Positions 53,489 through 64,000 of a DNA stretch of 64,000 nt are shown one piece after another (positions within the stretch are counted from its first letter, which is position 1; every line of letters begins with the position of its first letter). Location: the NCBI GenBank assembly GCA_026706985.1, contig JAPOXR010000060.1:51174-115173 (forward strand), read 5' to 3'. Position numbers and translations under genes: made by a program. The notes beneath the pieces are model-generated. The model made no database searches, was not told the origin of the DNA, and worked only from the letters and a program-made list of their open reading frames with translations. Source of the stretch: Paracoccaceae bacterium (GTDB lineage Bacteria > Pseudomonadota > Alphaproteobacteria > Rhodobacterales > Rhodobacteraceae).

Positions 53489-54804
53489 CAGGCGGTCTCC
53501 AGATAGGTGTCATATTCGAATCCGGAGATGCTGCGGCGGAATCTGTCCGCCTCATACTGTTTGCAGCTTGTGAACATGTCGATCATGTCGGCGGAGAAGA
53601 TTCCCGCAACCGTTTTGCTGCGGGCGAAATCGGCAATGGCCCGCTCCCAATTGAAATCCAGATCCGGCGTATCGCCGTCATAGGATACGCCGCTTGTCGG
53701 CGGTCCGGGCTCCGATTTTGCCTCGATACCGGCGAGGGCGGCACCGAGCAGGGCAGTCAGCACCAGATACGGGTTGGCATCGGCGCCGCTCATGCGGAAC
53801 TCCAGGCGTCTTGCAGTGCCGGGTCCACCGGGAATGCGCACCGCCACAGTTCGGTTCTCATAACCCCAGCAGGCTTGCCTCGGCGCCAGTGAATTCGGCT
53901 GCGGACGGCGATAGGAATTGAGATGCGGCGCATGCACCAGCATGCAATCCTGCATCGATTGCAGCACGCCGCCGACGGCATGTCCCAACATCTCGGATCC
54001 GGAATCGGTCCCGTCGTCGAACAGGTTGCCGCCCTCTGCTCCGATGAGGCTGAAATGTGTGTGCATGCTGCTGCCCGAGCGATTGCCGTAAGGCTTGGCC
54101 ATGAAGGTCGCGGCAAATCCATGCCGACGCGCCACTCCGCGCACCAACCGCTTGAGAAAAACCGCGTCATCGGCTGCCTTCAGCGGATCATCAGTGTGGT
54201 GAAGATTAATCTCGAACTGTCCCGGGCCATTTTCTGAGGATGCGGCATCGACAGGAATGCCCTGTTTTTCGCAGGCGCTGTAGATATCATCGAAAAACGC
54301 CTCGAGATGTTCAATATCGTCAAGCGAGAGAATCCTGTCCCTGTCCATTCGCTGCCGGCTGACCGGAGACCGGATCGGGCTGGGTCGGCCAGCGATGACA
54401 TCCACAAGGTAGAATTCAAGCTCAAGCGCTGTCACCGGCTTGAATTCCAATTCCTTGTAACGCCTGCACATCAGTTCGAGTTCGCATCGGGGATCGCCGG
54501 CAAAGGGCGATCCATCATCATTTGCCAGCCACATCGGAACCAGACAGGCCGGCACGGCGAGCCAATCGACATGCAGCGGCGGTCTTCCGGTCGGAATGCA
54601 GAAAATATCGCCGTCACCGGTCTTGGCGAGGAATTCATTGGAGGCGTAATCCTCGCCCCAAATGTCGCAGGCAAGCACTGATGCCGGCATCCGGGCACCG
54701 CCGGAGAGGATTTTGGGCAGCATTGAAGGCGGAAAACGCTTGCCCCGCATCACCCCGTTCAGGTCACAGACGGCATATTCATAGGTTCGGTTTTCGGTCC
54801 CCAT
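53488..54804 (-). CDS. puuA: gamma-glutamyl-amine synthetase (glutamine synthetase family, PuuA-like)
   Basis: 438 residues, somewhat shorter at the N terminus than E. coli PuuA; no earlier in-frame start exists, because a TGA is met 11 codons before ATG 54804. CDLNGVMRGKRFP near the start, SSENGPGQFEINLHHTDDPL, GSSMHTHFSL and the ATP-site NRTVAVRIPGG are present. It ligates glutamate to an amine such as putrescine at the expense of ATP. First gene of a pair with puuB. No puuCD is in the window. Confidence 0.85.
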   Translation of the reverse strand: MGTENRTYEYAVCDLNGVMRGKRFPPSMLPKILSGGARMPASVLACDIWGEDYASNEFLAKTGDGDIFCIPTGRPPLHVDWLAVPACLVPMWLANDDGSPFAGDPRCELELMCRRYKELEFKPVTALELEFYLVDVIAGRPSPIRSPVSRQRMDRDRILSLDDIEHLEAFFDDIYSACEKQGIPVDAASSENGPGQFEINLHHTDDPLKAADDAVFLKRLVRGVARRHGFAATFMAKPYGNRSGSSMHTHFSLIGAEGGNLFDDGTDSGSEMLGHAVGGVLQSMQDCMLVHAPHLNSYRRPQPNSLAPRQACWGYENRTVAVRIPGGPGTARRLEFRMSGADANPYLVLTALLGAALAGIEAKSEPGPPTSGVSYDGDTPDLDFNWERAIADFARSKTVAGIFSADMIDMFTSCKQYEADRFRRSISGFEYDTYLETA

Positions 54805-54837
54805 GGGAGATTCAACGCTTGCGCCCCCGGTGGATGC

Positions 54838-56226
54838 TCAGGCGTGGATGGCACCGTCGCCGCAGGCGAGTGCCGCTTCCCGTACGGCTTCAGACAATGT
54901 CGGATGGGCGTGGCAGGTCAGAGCAACATCTTCCGCCGACGCACCAAACTCCATGGCGACACAGATCTCATGGATCAATTCACCGACAGAAGGCCCGATC
55001 ATGTGGCATCCCAGAATCCGATCGCTCTCGGCATCCGCCAGAAGCTTGATAAATCCGTCGGCGGACATCGCCGCCTTGGCACGCCCATTGCCCATAAAGC
55101 TGAATTTACCAACCTTGTAACCGCGTCCCTCCGCCTTCAAATCCTGCTCGGTCTGACCGACTGAGGCAACTTCAGGATGGGTGTAAATCACCGCCGGAAT
55201 GACATTGTAATTCACATGTCCCGAATGGCCGGCGATTGTCTCCGCCACCGCCATGCCCTCATCCTCGGCTTTGTGCGCAAGCATCGGTCCGGCCACGGCA
55301 TCACCGATGGCATAGATGCCTTCCACATTTGTCCGCAGCGCCGCATCGGTCTTCACCTGACCGCCCGCCTCGAGGGCAATTCCCGCCTCCTCGAGTCCAA
55401 GCCCCTCGGTGAAAGGCTGCCGCCCGGTCGCCAGCAACACGATTTCGGCGTCCAGGCTCTGTTCGCTATCGTCTTTGCGCGAGCGGAATTTCACCTGTGC
55501 ACCGGATTTCCCCCTGGTCACCGATTCAACCGCTGATGAAAGCTTGAATTTCAACCCCTGCCGGGTCAACAACCGCTGCAGGGTCTTTGAGATCTCAGCA
55601 TCCATGCCGGGTGTGACGTGATCCAGATACTCGATAACCGAGACCTCGCTGCCGAGCCGCGCATAGACGGAACCGATTTCCAACCCAATGACGCCGGCTC
55701 CGATGACCGTCAGTGTCTGCGGGATTTTCTTCAGCTCCAACGCACCCGTGGACGTCACAATTGTGCTCTCATCAATCGTGACGCCCGCAAGCTGGGAAGA
55801 TTCCGAGCCGGTCGCGATCACGATATTGTCAGCCGTCAGGGATTTGTCTCCGGTCCGCACCTGACCCTGACCGTTTATGCGGCCCCAACCCTGGATCCAG
55901 TCCACTTTGTTTTTCTTGAACAGAAACTCAATGCCCTTGGTATTGGCATCGATGGTCTGCTGCTTGTAGGCGAGCATCTGTTTCCAATCGACGGAGATTT
56001 CCTTCGCCGAAATACCCATCTTCGGAAAATTCGCCTGCAATTCATGATGCTGATGGCTCGCATGCAGCAGCGCTTTCGAAGGAATGCAACCGACATTGAG
56101 ACAAGTGCCGCCGAGTGCGCCGCGCCCTTCGATACAGGCAGTTTTCAATCCCAGTTGCGCGGCGCGGATGGCACAGACATAGCCGCCCGGCCCGCCGCCG
56201 ATCACAATCACATCATAATCTGCCAT
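54838..56226 (-). CDS. lpd: dihydrolipoyl dehydrogenase (E3)
   Basis: 462 residues. Redox disulfide [22 protein letters not shown] motif [22 protein letters not shown] site [19 protein letters not shown], and C-terminal [14 protein letters not shown] with the active-site His. It reoxidises the lipoyl group of the E2 encoded upstream, making NADH. Last gene of the TCA operon, 42 bases after sucB. Confidence 0.95.
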   Translation of the reverse strand: MADYDVIVIGGGPGGYVCAIRAAQLGLKTACIEGRGALGGTCLNVGCIPSKALLHASHQHHELQANFPKMGISAKEISVDWKQMLAYKQQTIDANTKGIEFLFKKNKVDWIQGWGRINGQGQVRTGDKSLTADNIVIATGSESSQLAGVTIDESTIVTSTGALELKKIPQTLTVIGAGVIGLEIGSVYARLGSEVSVIEYLDHVTPGMDAEISKTLQRLLTRQGLKFKLSSAVESVTRGKSGAQVKFRSRKDDSEQSLDAEIVLLATGRQPFTEGLGLEEAGIALEAGGQVKTDAALRTNVEGIYAIGDAVAGPMLAHKAEDEGMAVAETIAGHSGHVNYNVIPAVIYTHPEVASVGQTEQDLKAEGRGYKVGKFSFMGNGRAKAAMSADGFIKLLADAESDRILGCHMIGPSVGELIHEICVAMEFGASAEDVALTCHAHPTLSEAVREAALACGDGAIHA

Positions 56227-56268
56227 TTCGGCCTCCGCTTTACCACCGCTAAGAAACGGGTGTCGGTG

Positions 56269-57459
56269 TCAGATCTCCATCAGCAATCGACGGGGATCCT
56301 CGATCAATTCCTTGACCCGGACCAGGAAGGTGACCGCGCCCTTACCGTCAACGATGCGGTGATCGTAAGACAGGGCGATATACATCATTGGCCGGATCAC
56401 CACCTCTCCATCAAGCGCGACGGGACGCTGCTGGATCTTGTGCATGCCGAGAATTCCGGATTGCGGTGGATTGAGAATCGGTGACGACATCAGCGAGCCA
56501 TAGACACCGCCATTCGAGATCGTGAATGTCCCGCCCTGCATATCCGCCAGTGTGAGCTTTCCGTCGCGCGCGCGCGCCGCCATTTCGGAGATGCCTCGCT
56601 CGATCTCACCGAAGCTCAGCTGTTCCGTATGACGCAGAACCGGCACCACCAGCCCGTTCGGGGTTCCAACCGCGACTCCCATATGGACAAAACGCTTATA
56701 GACGATGTCATCACCGTCGATTTCCGCATTGACCTCCGGCACATCCAGCAATGCGGCGCTGCACGCCTTGACGAAAAACCCCATGAAGCCGAGCCGCACA
56801 CCGTGCTTCTGCTCGAAAATCTCTTTGTAATCGGAGCGCAAAGCCATGACGCCGCTCATATCCACCTCGTTATAGGTGGTGAGCATCGCCGCAATGTTCT
56901 GCGCCTCTTTCAACCGGCGTGCGATGGTCATACGCAGTCGTGACATCCGCACCCGTTCCTCCTGCGCCGTATAAGCCGCCGGCGGGACGGGTTCAGGCAC
57001 CTCGGCGGCGGCCGCCTCCGCCGCCTGCAAAGCCTTCCGCACATCCGCTTTCATGATTCGGTCATCGCGCCCGGAGGCCTGTATCTGATCACGTTTCAGC
57101 TCATGCTCGGCCATCATCTTGCGCGCTGACGGCGCATCCTCGGTGTCGCGCGGTCTTTCAGCCTTGGGCGCTTCGGCTGGCTTCGATGGTGCCTCCGGTG
57201 CCGCCGCCTTGGAACCTGCCTTGCCCGCTTCGATCTGCGCCAGCAACGACCCGACACCGACCGTGGTACCGTCAGGGGCGATGATCGCCGAAACTGTGCC
57301 TGTGGTCTGGGCGCGGACCTCCAGCGTCACCTTGTCAGTCTCAAGTTCGCAGATGATTTCGTCCGCTTCGACCTGCTCACCCTGTTGTTTCGCCCAGTTG
57401 GCCACGGTGGCTTCCGACACGCTCTCTCCGAGAGCCGGAACAATCACATCTACAGGCAT
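56269..57459 (-). CDS. sucB: 2-oxoglutarate dehydrogenase E2, dihydrolipoyl succinyltransferase
   Basis: 396 residues from ATG 57459 (the frame runs further but the lipoyl domain starts [21 protein letters not shown] at this point). Order: lipoyl domain with [11 protein letters not shown] carrying the lipoyl Lys, an Ala/Pro/Glu-rich linker, the peripheral-subunit-binding domain (about 100-140), and the catalytic domain ending with [16 protein letters not shown], where His and Asp are catalytic. One base separates it from sucA. Confidence 0.95.
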   Translation of the reverse strand: MPVDVIVPALGESVSEATVANWAKQQGEQVEADEIICELETDKVTLEVRAQTTGTVSAIIAPDGTTVGVGSLLAQIEAGKAGSKAAAPEAPSKPAEAPKAERPRDTEDAPSARKMMAEHELKRDQIQASGRDDRIMKADVRKALQAAEAAAAEVPEPVPPAAYTAQEERVRMSRLRMTIARRLKEAQNIAAMLTTYNEVDMSGVMALRSDYKEIFEQKHGVRLGFMGFFVKACSAALLDVPEVNAEIDGDDIVYKRFVHMGVAVGTPNGLVVPVLRHTEQLSFGEIERGISEMAARARDGKLTLADMQGGTFTISNGGVYGSLMSSPILNPPQSGILGMHKIQQRPVALDGEVVIRPMMYIALSYDHRIVDGKGAVTFLVRVKELIEDPRRLLMEI

Positions 57460-57460
57460 T

Positions 57461-60409
57461 TCAACTATCCTTCCCGAATGAGAGCGCTTCATCGATCAGC
57501 TGCGCCTGCTCACGCTTATGCTGGTTTATCAGTCCCGTCGCCGGCGCCGCGGCCGCGCTGCGGCCGATATAGCGCGGGCGCTGACTCTTGCCGCCGGTTT
57601 TGCCAAGCACCCATTCGATATTGGGTTCGATAAAGCTCCAGGCACCCTGATTCTTCGGCTCTTCCTGGCACCAGACGATTTCCGCCTGTCTGAAGCGGCC
57701 TAATTCCTTCAACAGTGACTGCACCGGGACAGGATAATACTGCTCCACACGCAGCAGATAAATATCGTCGATTCCGCGCGCGTCGCGCTCCGTGAGAAGG
57801 TCGAAATAAACTTTGCCCGAGGTAATCACGACACGGCGGATATCTTTGTCAGCAACCAGAACCGTGTCCGAATTCCCCTTCTGGGCATCATCCCAAAGCA
57901 CCCGGTGGAAGGAGCTGTTGCCGGTGAATTCGGCCAGTTCACTGACCGCCAGCTTATGCCGCAACAGCGATTTCGGTGTCATCAGAACGAGGGGTTTGCG
58001 GAAATCCCGGTACAGTTGGCGACGCAGAATGTGGAAATAATTCGCCGGTGTCGTGCAATTGGCGACGATCCAGTTATCCTCCGCACACATCTGCAGAAAC
58101 CGTTCCGGCCGGGCCGAGGAATGCTCCGGCCCCTGCCCTTCAAAGCCGTGCGGCAGCAGCATCACCAATCCTGACATGCGCAGCCATTTGCGTTCGCCGC
58201 TTGAAATGAACTGGTCGAACATCGTCTGCGCACCGTTGGCGAAATCGCCGAACTGTGCTTCCCACAGAACCAATGCGTTGGGTTCGCTCAATGAGTAGCC
58301 ATATTCATAGCCGAGCACGGCGAATTCAGACAGCATCGAATCGATGACCTGGAATTCGGCGGAACCATCGCCGAGATGGTTCAGCGGCACATACCGTTCC
58401 TCGGTGTCCTGATCGATGAAGGCGGCATGACGCTGGCTGAATGTTCCACGGGTGGAATCCTGTCCCGAAAGCCGGACCTGATAGCCATCCTGAAGCAGCG
58501 TGCCGAAGGCCAATTGCTCCGCGATTGCCCAATTGCACCCCTGGCCGGTTTTGAAAATCTGCGCCCGCCCGCGCAGAATCCGTGCCAGTGTCGGGTGGAC
58601 CTTCAACCCTTCCGGAACTTCCGTCAGGACTTTACCGATGGATTTCAGGCGCTTCAGTGAAACACCTGTTTTTCCGCGCTGATACTCCTCCTGATTTGGC
58701 TGAATATGCGACCATCTTCCGTCCAGCCAATCAGCCTCATTGGGCTTGTAACCACTGGCGGCCTCAAATTCCTCATTCAGACGTCCCTGGAATTTTTTCT
58801 GCGTCTCCTCGACCTCGTCCGCCGGGATCAACCCCTCCGAGATCAGCCGCTTTGAATAGATTTCCAGCGTGGTTTCATGCAGCTTGATGGAGCGGTACAT
58901 TTTCGGCTGGGTGAACATCGGCTCATCGCCTTCATTATGGCCGAAACGCCGGTAGCAGAACACATCGATGACCGCATCCTTGCCGAAATGTTGCCGGAAT
59001 TCGGTGGCCACCCGCGCCGCATGCACAACTGCTTCCGGATCATCGCCATTGACGTGGAAAATCGGCGATTCCAGCATCATGGCGATATCGGTCGGATAGG
59101 GCGAGGATCTGGAATAATGCGGTGCCGTCGTGAAACCGATCTGATTATTGATGACGATATGGATGGTGCCGCCGGTGCGATGACCGTCAAGACCCGAGAG
59201 GCCGAAACATTCGGCGACTATTCCCTGGCCGGCAAAGGCGGCATCGCCATGAAGCAGAATCGGCAAAACGCTGGCATAATTGTCTTTGCGCTGTTTCTGC
59301 TTTGCCCGCGCCTTGCCGAGCACAACCGCATTCACCGCTTCCAGATGCGACGGGTTGGCGGTCAGCGACAGATGCACATTATTGCCGTCAAATTCCCGGT
59401 CCGAGGATGCGCCCAGATGGTATTTCACATCGCCTGAGCCGGAAACATCATCGGGATTGGAACTGCCGCCGTGGAATTCGTGCAATATCGCCCGATACGG
59501 CTTACCCATCACGTTCGCCAGAATGTTCAACCGACCCCTGTGCGGCATTCCGATGATGATATCCTTGACCCCGAGCGCACCGCCGCGCTTGATAATCTGC
59601 TCCATCGCAGGGATGATGGATTCGCCGCCATCCAGTCCAAACCGCTTGGTTCCGGTATATTTGGCCTGCAGGAATTTCTCGAAACCCTCAGCCTGAACCA
59701 GCTTGTTGAGAATCGCACGCCTTCCGTCCTGGGTGAATTTGATCTCTTTGCCGTAGCCTTCGATTCTTTCCTTCAGCCAGGAACTCTGCCCGGGATCAGA
59801 GATATGCATATATTGCAGCGCGAAAGTGCCGCAATAGGTGCGCCTCACCATGGCCAAAATCTCGCGCATCGAGGCCATTGTGAAACCAAGTACATTGTCG
59901 AGAAAAATCGGCCGGTCCATATCGGCCTCGGCAAACCCGTAATTCACCGGATCCAGTTCGGGATGCGCCACATGGTGGGTCAGCCCGAGCGGGTCCAGAT
60001 CTGCGACACGGTGACCCCGGATCCGGTAGGCCCGGATCAACATCAGCGCATGCATCGAATCGTCAACCCGCTGCTGAATCTCCTGCCGTTCCGGATGCAG
60101 TCCGCCGGAATTGGCCCGGGCCCTGATCTTTTGACTCAGCCCGGCCTGCAGGCTGTCGAGGTCCCATTGCCCGTCAAATGCAGCGGTGATCTCGCCGGAA
60201 GGATCAACCGGCCAGTCGCGACGGCTCCAACTCGGCCCGCGCCCATTGGACGGCTTGTCATCCAGCGCCGCGAAATATCGGCACCAGGATTCATCGACTG
60301 AATTCGGGTTGGAATCATATTGTGATTTCAGGTTTTCGACATAGACGGCGTTGTGTCCCTGAAGAAAACTCGAAGCGTGCAACGCCTTGTTCTGATGTTC
60401 TTTGGTCAC
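57461..60409 (-). CDS. sucA: 2-oxoglutarate dehydrogenase E1
   Basis: 982 residues starting at GTG 60409, backed by an ideal AAGGAGGAG seven bases ahead. [15 protein letters not shown] at the N terminus, [18 protein letters not shown], the ThDP segment [15 protein letters not shown] to INNQIGFTT, and [23 protein letters not shown] (in parts) are all typical. It decarboxylates 2-oxoglutarate in the TCA cycle. Thirty bases follow sucD. Confidence 0.97.
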   Translation of the reverse strand: MTKEHQNKALHASSFLQGHNAVYVENLKSQYDSNPNSVDESWCRYFAALDDKPSNGRGPSWSRRDWPVDPSGEITAAFDGQWDLDSLQAGLSQKIRARANSGGLHPERQEIQQRVDDSMHALMLIRAYRIRGHRVADLDPLGLTHHVAHPELDPVNYGFAEADMDRPIFLDNVLGFTMASMREILAMVRRTYCGTFALQYMHISDPGQSSWLKERIEGYGKEIKFTQDGRRAILNKLVQAEGFEKFLQAKYTGTKRFGLDGGESIIPAMEQIIKRGGALGVKDIIIGMPHRGRLNILANVMGKPYRAILHEFHGGSSNPDDVSGSGDVKYHLGASSDREFDGNNVHLSLTANPSHLEAVNAVVLGKARAKQKQRKDNYASVLPILLHGDAAFAGQGIVAECFGLSGLDGHRTGGTIHIVINNQIGFTTAPHYSRSSPYPTDIAMMLESPIFHVNGDDPEAVVHAARVATEFRQHFGKDAVIDVFCYRRFGHNEGDEPMFTQPKMYRSIKLHETTLEIYSKRLISEGLIPADEVEETQKKFQGRLNEEFEAASGYKPNEADWLDGRWSHIQPNQEEYQRGKTGVSLKRLKSIGKVLTEVPEGLKVHPTLARILRGRAQIFKTGQGCNWAIAEQLAFGTLLQDGYQVRLSGQDSTRGTFSQRHAAFIDQDTEERYVPLNHLGDGSAEFQVIDSMLSEFAVLGYEYGYSLSEPNALVLWEAQFGDFANGAQTMFDQFISSGERKWLRMSGLVMLLPHGFEGQGPEHSSARPERFLQMCAEDNWIVANCTTPANYFHILRRQLYRDFRKPLVLMTPKSLLRHKLAVSELAEFTGNSSFHRVLWDDAQKGNSDTVLVADKDIRRVVITSGKVYFDLLTERDARGIDDIYLLRVEQYYPVPVQSLLKELGRFRQAEIVWCQEEPKNQGAWSFIEPNIEWVLGKTGGKSQRPRYIGRSAAAAPATGLINQHKREQAQLIDEALSFGKDS

Positions 60410-60439
60410 AACTCCTCCTTGCCTCGCCGAAACCAGGGC

Positions 60440-61327
60440 TCAGGCGCGGTCAATAGCCTGCAGCACCGCCTCTCCAAGGGTCGCCGGGCTCTCAGCAATG
60501 GCGAAGCCGGCCGAACGCATGGTCTCGATCTTGCCTGCGGCACCGCCTTTGCCGCCCGAAATCACCGCGCCGGCATGACCCATGCGCCGCCCCGGCGGTG
60601 CCGTGACACCGGCGATGAATCCGGCGATCGGCTTGCTTCTGCCGCGTGCCGTTTCGCTCTTGATGAAATCCGCCGCATCCTCTTCGGCGCTGCCGCCGAT
60701 CTCGCCGATCAGAATAATCGCTTCGGTCTCATCGTCGGAGAGAAACAATTCCAGCGCATCGATATGTTCGGTTCCCTTCACCGGATCACCGCCGATGCCG
60801 ATGCAGGTCGATTGGCCGAGCCCGATATCGGTTGTCTGTTTGACGGCTTCATAGGTCAGCGTTCCCGAGCGCGACACAACGCCGACACTGCCACGCTTAT
60901 GGATATGGCCCGGCATGATGCCGATCTTGCAGGCGTCCGGCGTGATCACCCCCGGGCAGTTCGGCCCGACCAGGCGCGAATTCGAACTCCCGAGCGCCCG
61001 CTTGACGCGCACCATATCCAGCACCGGAATGCCCTCGGTGACACAGACGATCAATTCGATACCGGCGTCACAGGCTTCCATGATCGCATCCGCGGCAAAA
61101 GGCGGCGGCACATAAATGACGCTCGCATCGGCGCCGGTCACCGCGCGCGCTTCATGCACGCTGTTGAACACCGGCAGGCCAAGATGCTCCTGACCGCCCT
61201 TGCCGGGAGTCACACCACCGACCATCCGCGTGCCATAGGCAATCGCCTGCTCTGAATGAAAGGTACCCTGCGAACCGGTGAATCCCTGACAGATCACCCT
61301 TGTGTCAGCATCAACAAGAACCGCCAT
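60440..61327 (-). CDS. sucD: succinyl-CoA ligase, alpha subunit
   Basis: 295 residues. CoA site [31 protein letters not shown], and the phosphohistidine loop [17 protein letters not shown]. Works with SucC to form ATP or GTP from succinyl-CoA. Seventeen bases separate it from sucC. Confidence 0.97.
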   Translation of the reverse strand: MAVLVDADTRVICQGFTGSQGTFHSEQAIAYGTRMVGGVTPGKGGQEHLGLPVFNSVHEARAVTGADASVIYVPPPFAADAIMEACDAGIELIVCVTEGIPVLDMVRVKRALGSSNSRLVGPNCPGVITPDACKIGIMPGHIHKRGSVGVVSRSGTLTYEAVKQTTDIGLGQSTCIGIGGDPVKGTEHIDALELFLSDDETEAIILIGEIGGSAEEDAADFIKSETARGRSKPIAGFIAGVTAPPGRRMGHAGAVISGGKGGAAGKIETMRSAGFAIAESPATLGEAVLQAIDRA

Positions 61328-61343
61328 GTTTCACCTATTCCGC

Positions 61344-62540
61344 TTACCTGCCGGATACGGCGGCGACAATCTTCTCCGCCGCCTGACCGAGATCATCGGC
61401 GGCGATGACATTCAACCCGCTCTCATTGATGATCGAATTCCCCAGTTCCACATTGGTGCCCTCGAGCCTGACAACCAGCGGAACCGCCAACCCGACTTCA
61501 CGCACCGCCTCGACAACACCTTCGGCGATGATGTCGCAGCGCATGATGCCGCCGAAAATATTCACCAGGATGCCCTTCACATTGGCATCCGATGTGATGA
61601 TTTTGAACGCCTCGACGACCTTGTCCCGGGTCGCGCCACCGCCCACATCAAGGAAATTCGCCGGCTCCGATCCATACAGTTTGATGATATCCATGGTCGC
61701 CATGGCCAGCCCGGCACCGTTGACCATGCAGCCGATTTCACCATCAAGCGCGATATAATTCAGGTCGAAATTCGAAGCCGCCAGCTCCTTTGGATCCTCT
61801 TCCGACTCATCGCGCAGGGCCATGATGCCGGCATGCCGGTAGAGCGCATTGGAATCGAACCCCATCTTGCAGTCGAGGCACTGGATATCGCCGCCATTGG
61901 TCACAATGAGGGGATTGATTTCAATCAGTTCCGCATCCTTATCCCGATACAGCCGGTAGAGCGCCTGCGCGAGCTGGACGCATTGACGTATCTGCTGGCC
62001 TTCAAGTTCCAGCGCGAACGCGACACGCCTGCCGTGATACGGCTGAAACCCTGTCGCCGGATCGATATTGATGCTGTGGATTTTTTCCGGATTGGATGCC
62101 GCGACCTCTTCGATATCCATTCCGCCTTCGGTCGAACAGACGAACGACAATTGCGAACTCTGCCGATCCAGCAGCAGCGCCAGATAGAGTTCGCGGCCGA
62201 TGTCAGCCCCTTCCTCGATATACACCCTGTTGACCACCTTGCCGGCCGGTCCGGTCTGATGGGTGATCAGGGTACGGCCAAGCATTCTTCTGGTTTCGGC
62301 AGCCGCCTCCGAGGATGAGCGGGCAATTCTGACGCCGCCTTTGCGACCGGCATCGGCTTCAGCGAAATGGCCCTTACCCCGACCCCCGGCATGGATCTGT
62401 GCCTTCACAACCCAGACCGGGCCACGCAGTTCGCTCGCGGCGCTCTTGGCATCTTCAGCTCTGAGCACTGATCGGCCGTCAGCCACCGGTGCGCCGTAAT
62501 GTTTAAGGAGTTCCTTTGCCTGGTATTCGTGAATATTCAT
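61344..62540 (-). CDS. sucC: succinyl-CoA ligase, beta subunit
   Basis: 398 residues. Starts [16 protein letters not shown]; the ATP-grasp domain has [14 protein letters not shown], and the [14 protein letters not shown] region near the C terminus contacts the alpha subunit. Second gene of the operon, 81 bases after mdh. Confidence 0.97.
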   Translation of the reverse strand: MNIHEYQAKELLKHYGAPVADGRSVLRAEDAKSAASELRGPVWVVKAQIHAGGRGKGHFAEADAGRKGGVRIARSSSEAAAETRRMLGRTLITHQTGPAGKVVNRVYIEEGADIGRELYLALLLDRQSSQLSFVCSTEGGMDIEEVAASNPEKIHSINIDPATGFQPYHGRRVAFALELEGQQIRQCVQLAQALYRLYRDKDAELIEINPLIVTNGGDIQCLDCKMGFDSNALYRHAGIMALRDESEEDPKELAASNFDLNYIALDGEIGCMVNGAGLAMATMDIIKLYGSEPANFLDVGGGATRDKVVEAFKIITSDANVKGILVNIFGGIMRCDIIAEGVVEAVREVGLAVPLVVRLEGTNVELGNSIINESGLNVIAADDLGQAAEKIVAAVSGR

Positions 62541-62621
62541 CGGTCCAGTCTGCCGTTACCTGCTTCACCGACTCGCACAATCCGCCGTAAATGGAAACCG
62601 GAATCGCACCCCTCGCGGCGA

Positions 62622-64000
<1,379 letters not shown>

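Overview
The window reads as chromosomal DNA of a GC-rich alphaproteobacterium. Markers seen are the ethylmalonyl-CoA pathway genes ccr and ecm, the gene order mdh-sucC-sucD-sucA-sucB-lpd, the alphaproteobacterial families TIGR02186 and TIGR02300, and a large load of ABC and TRAP uptake systems. Genus cannot be fixed from the sequence alone. Genes are packed into operons with many 1-8 nt overlaps. The lifestyle suggested is an aerobic heterotroph that scavenges osmolytes, amino acids, organic acids, nitrogen heterocycles and vitamin B12.

Layout. 1-2236: end of a BMP/Nup-type ABC transporter. 2270-8674 (minus): a tight choline-O-sulfate operon, betC-betA followed by an M19 dipeptidase-like protein, an unknown 544-residue protein and a DUF3726 protein; it is divergent from a TauE-type anion exporter plus TIGR02186 partner (8878-10544). 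10557-11831: ccr. 11952-14204: two membrane or exported proteins transcribed back to back. 14410-19005: complete livKHMGF-type branched-chain ABC operon. 19085-24934 (minus): BMP-type ABC transporter with an embedded amidase. 25262-27451: ferredoxin-NADP reductase divergent from an enamidase homologue. 27752-29301: hipBA toxin-antitoxin. 29302-30318: about 1 kb without a convincing gene. 30319-31620: rmuC. 31723-38875 (minus): six overlapping genes for a molybdenum hydroxylase (FAD subunit plus fused Fe-S/Mo subunit), a 6-hydroxynicotinate reductase-like Fe-S protein, a UPF0280 protein and two AA_synth paralogues. 39032-40978: ecm. 40987-44110: B12-type ABC transporter behind a cobalamin riboswitch. 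44195-51521: 2-hydroxy-acid oxidase, ThDP enzyme and transthyretin-like protein divergent from a TRAP transporter, with a LysR regulator. 51627-51702: tRNA-Ala. 51783-54804: TIGR02300 protein and puuB-puuA-like genes. 54838-63581: TCA-cycle operon. 63665-64000: edge of an IS630-type element.

How genes may work together. The molybdenum hydroxylase, Hnr-like reductase and enamidase match the first three steps of the reductive nicotinate route known from Eubacterium barkeri, here in an alphaproteobacterium and with extra, uncharacterised partners. The choline-sulfate operon would release sulfate, which the divergent exporter could remove, and yields betaine aldehyde. The B12 transporter under riboswitch control lies next to the B12-dependent ethylmalonyl-CoA mutase. 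These functional links are inferences from gene content and spacing; none has been tested.
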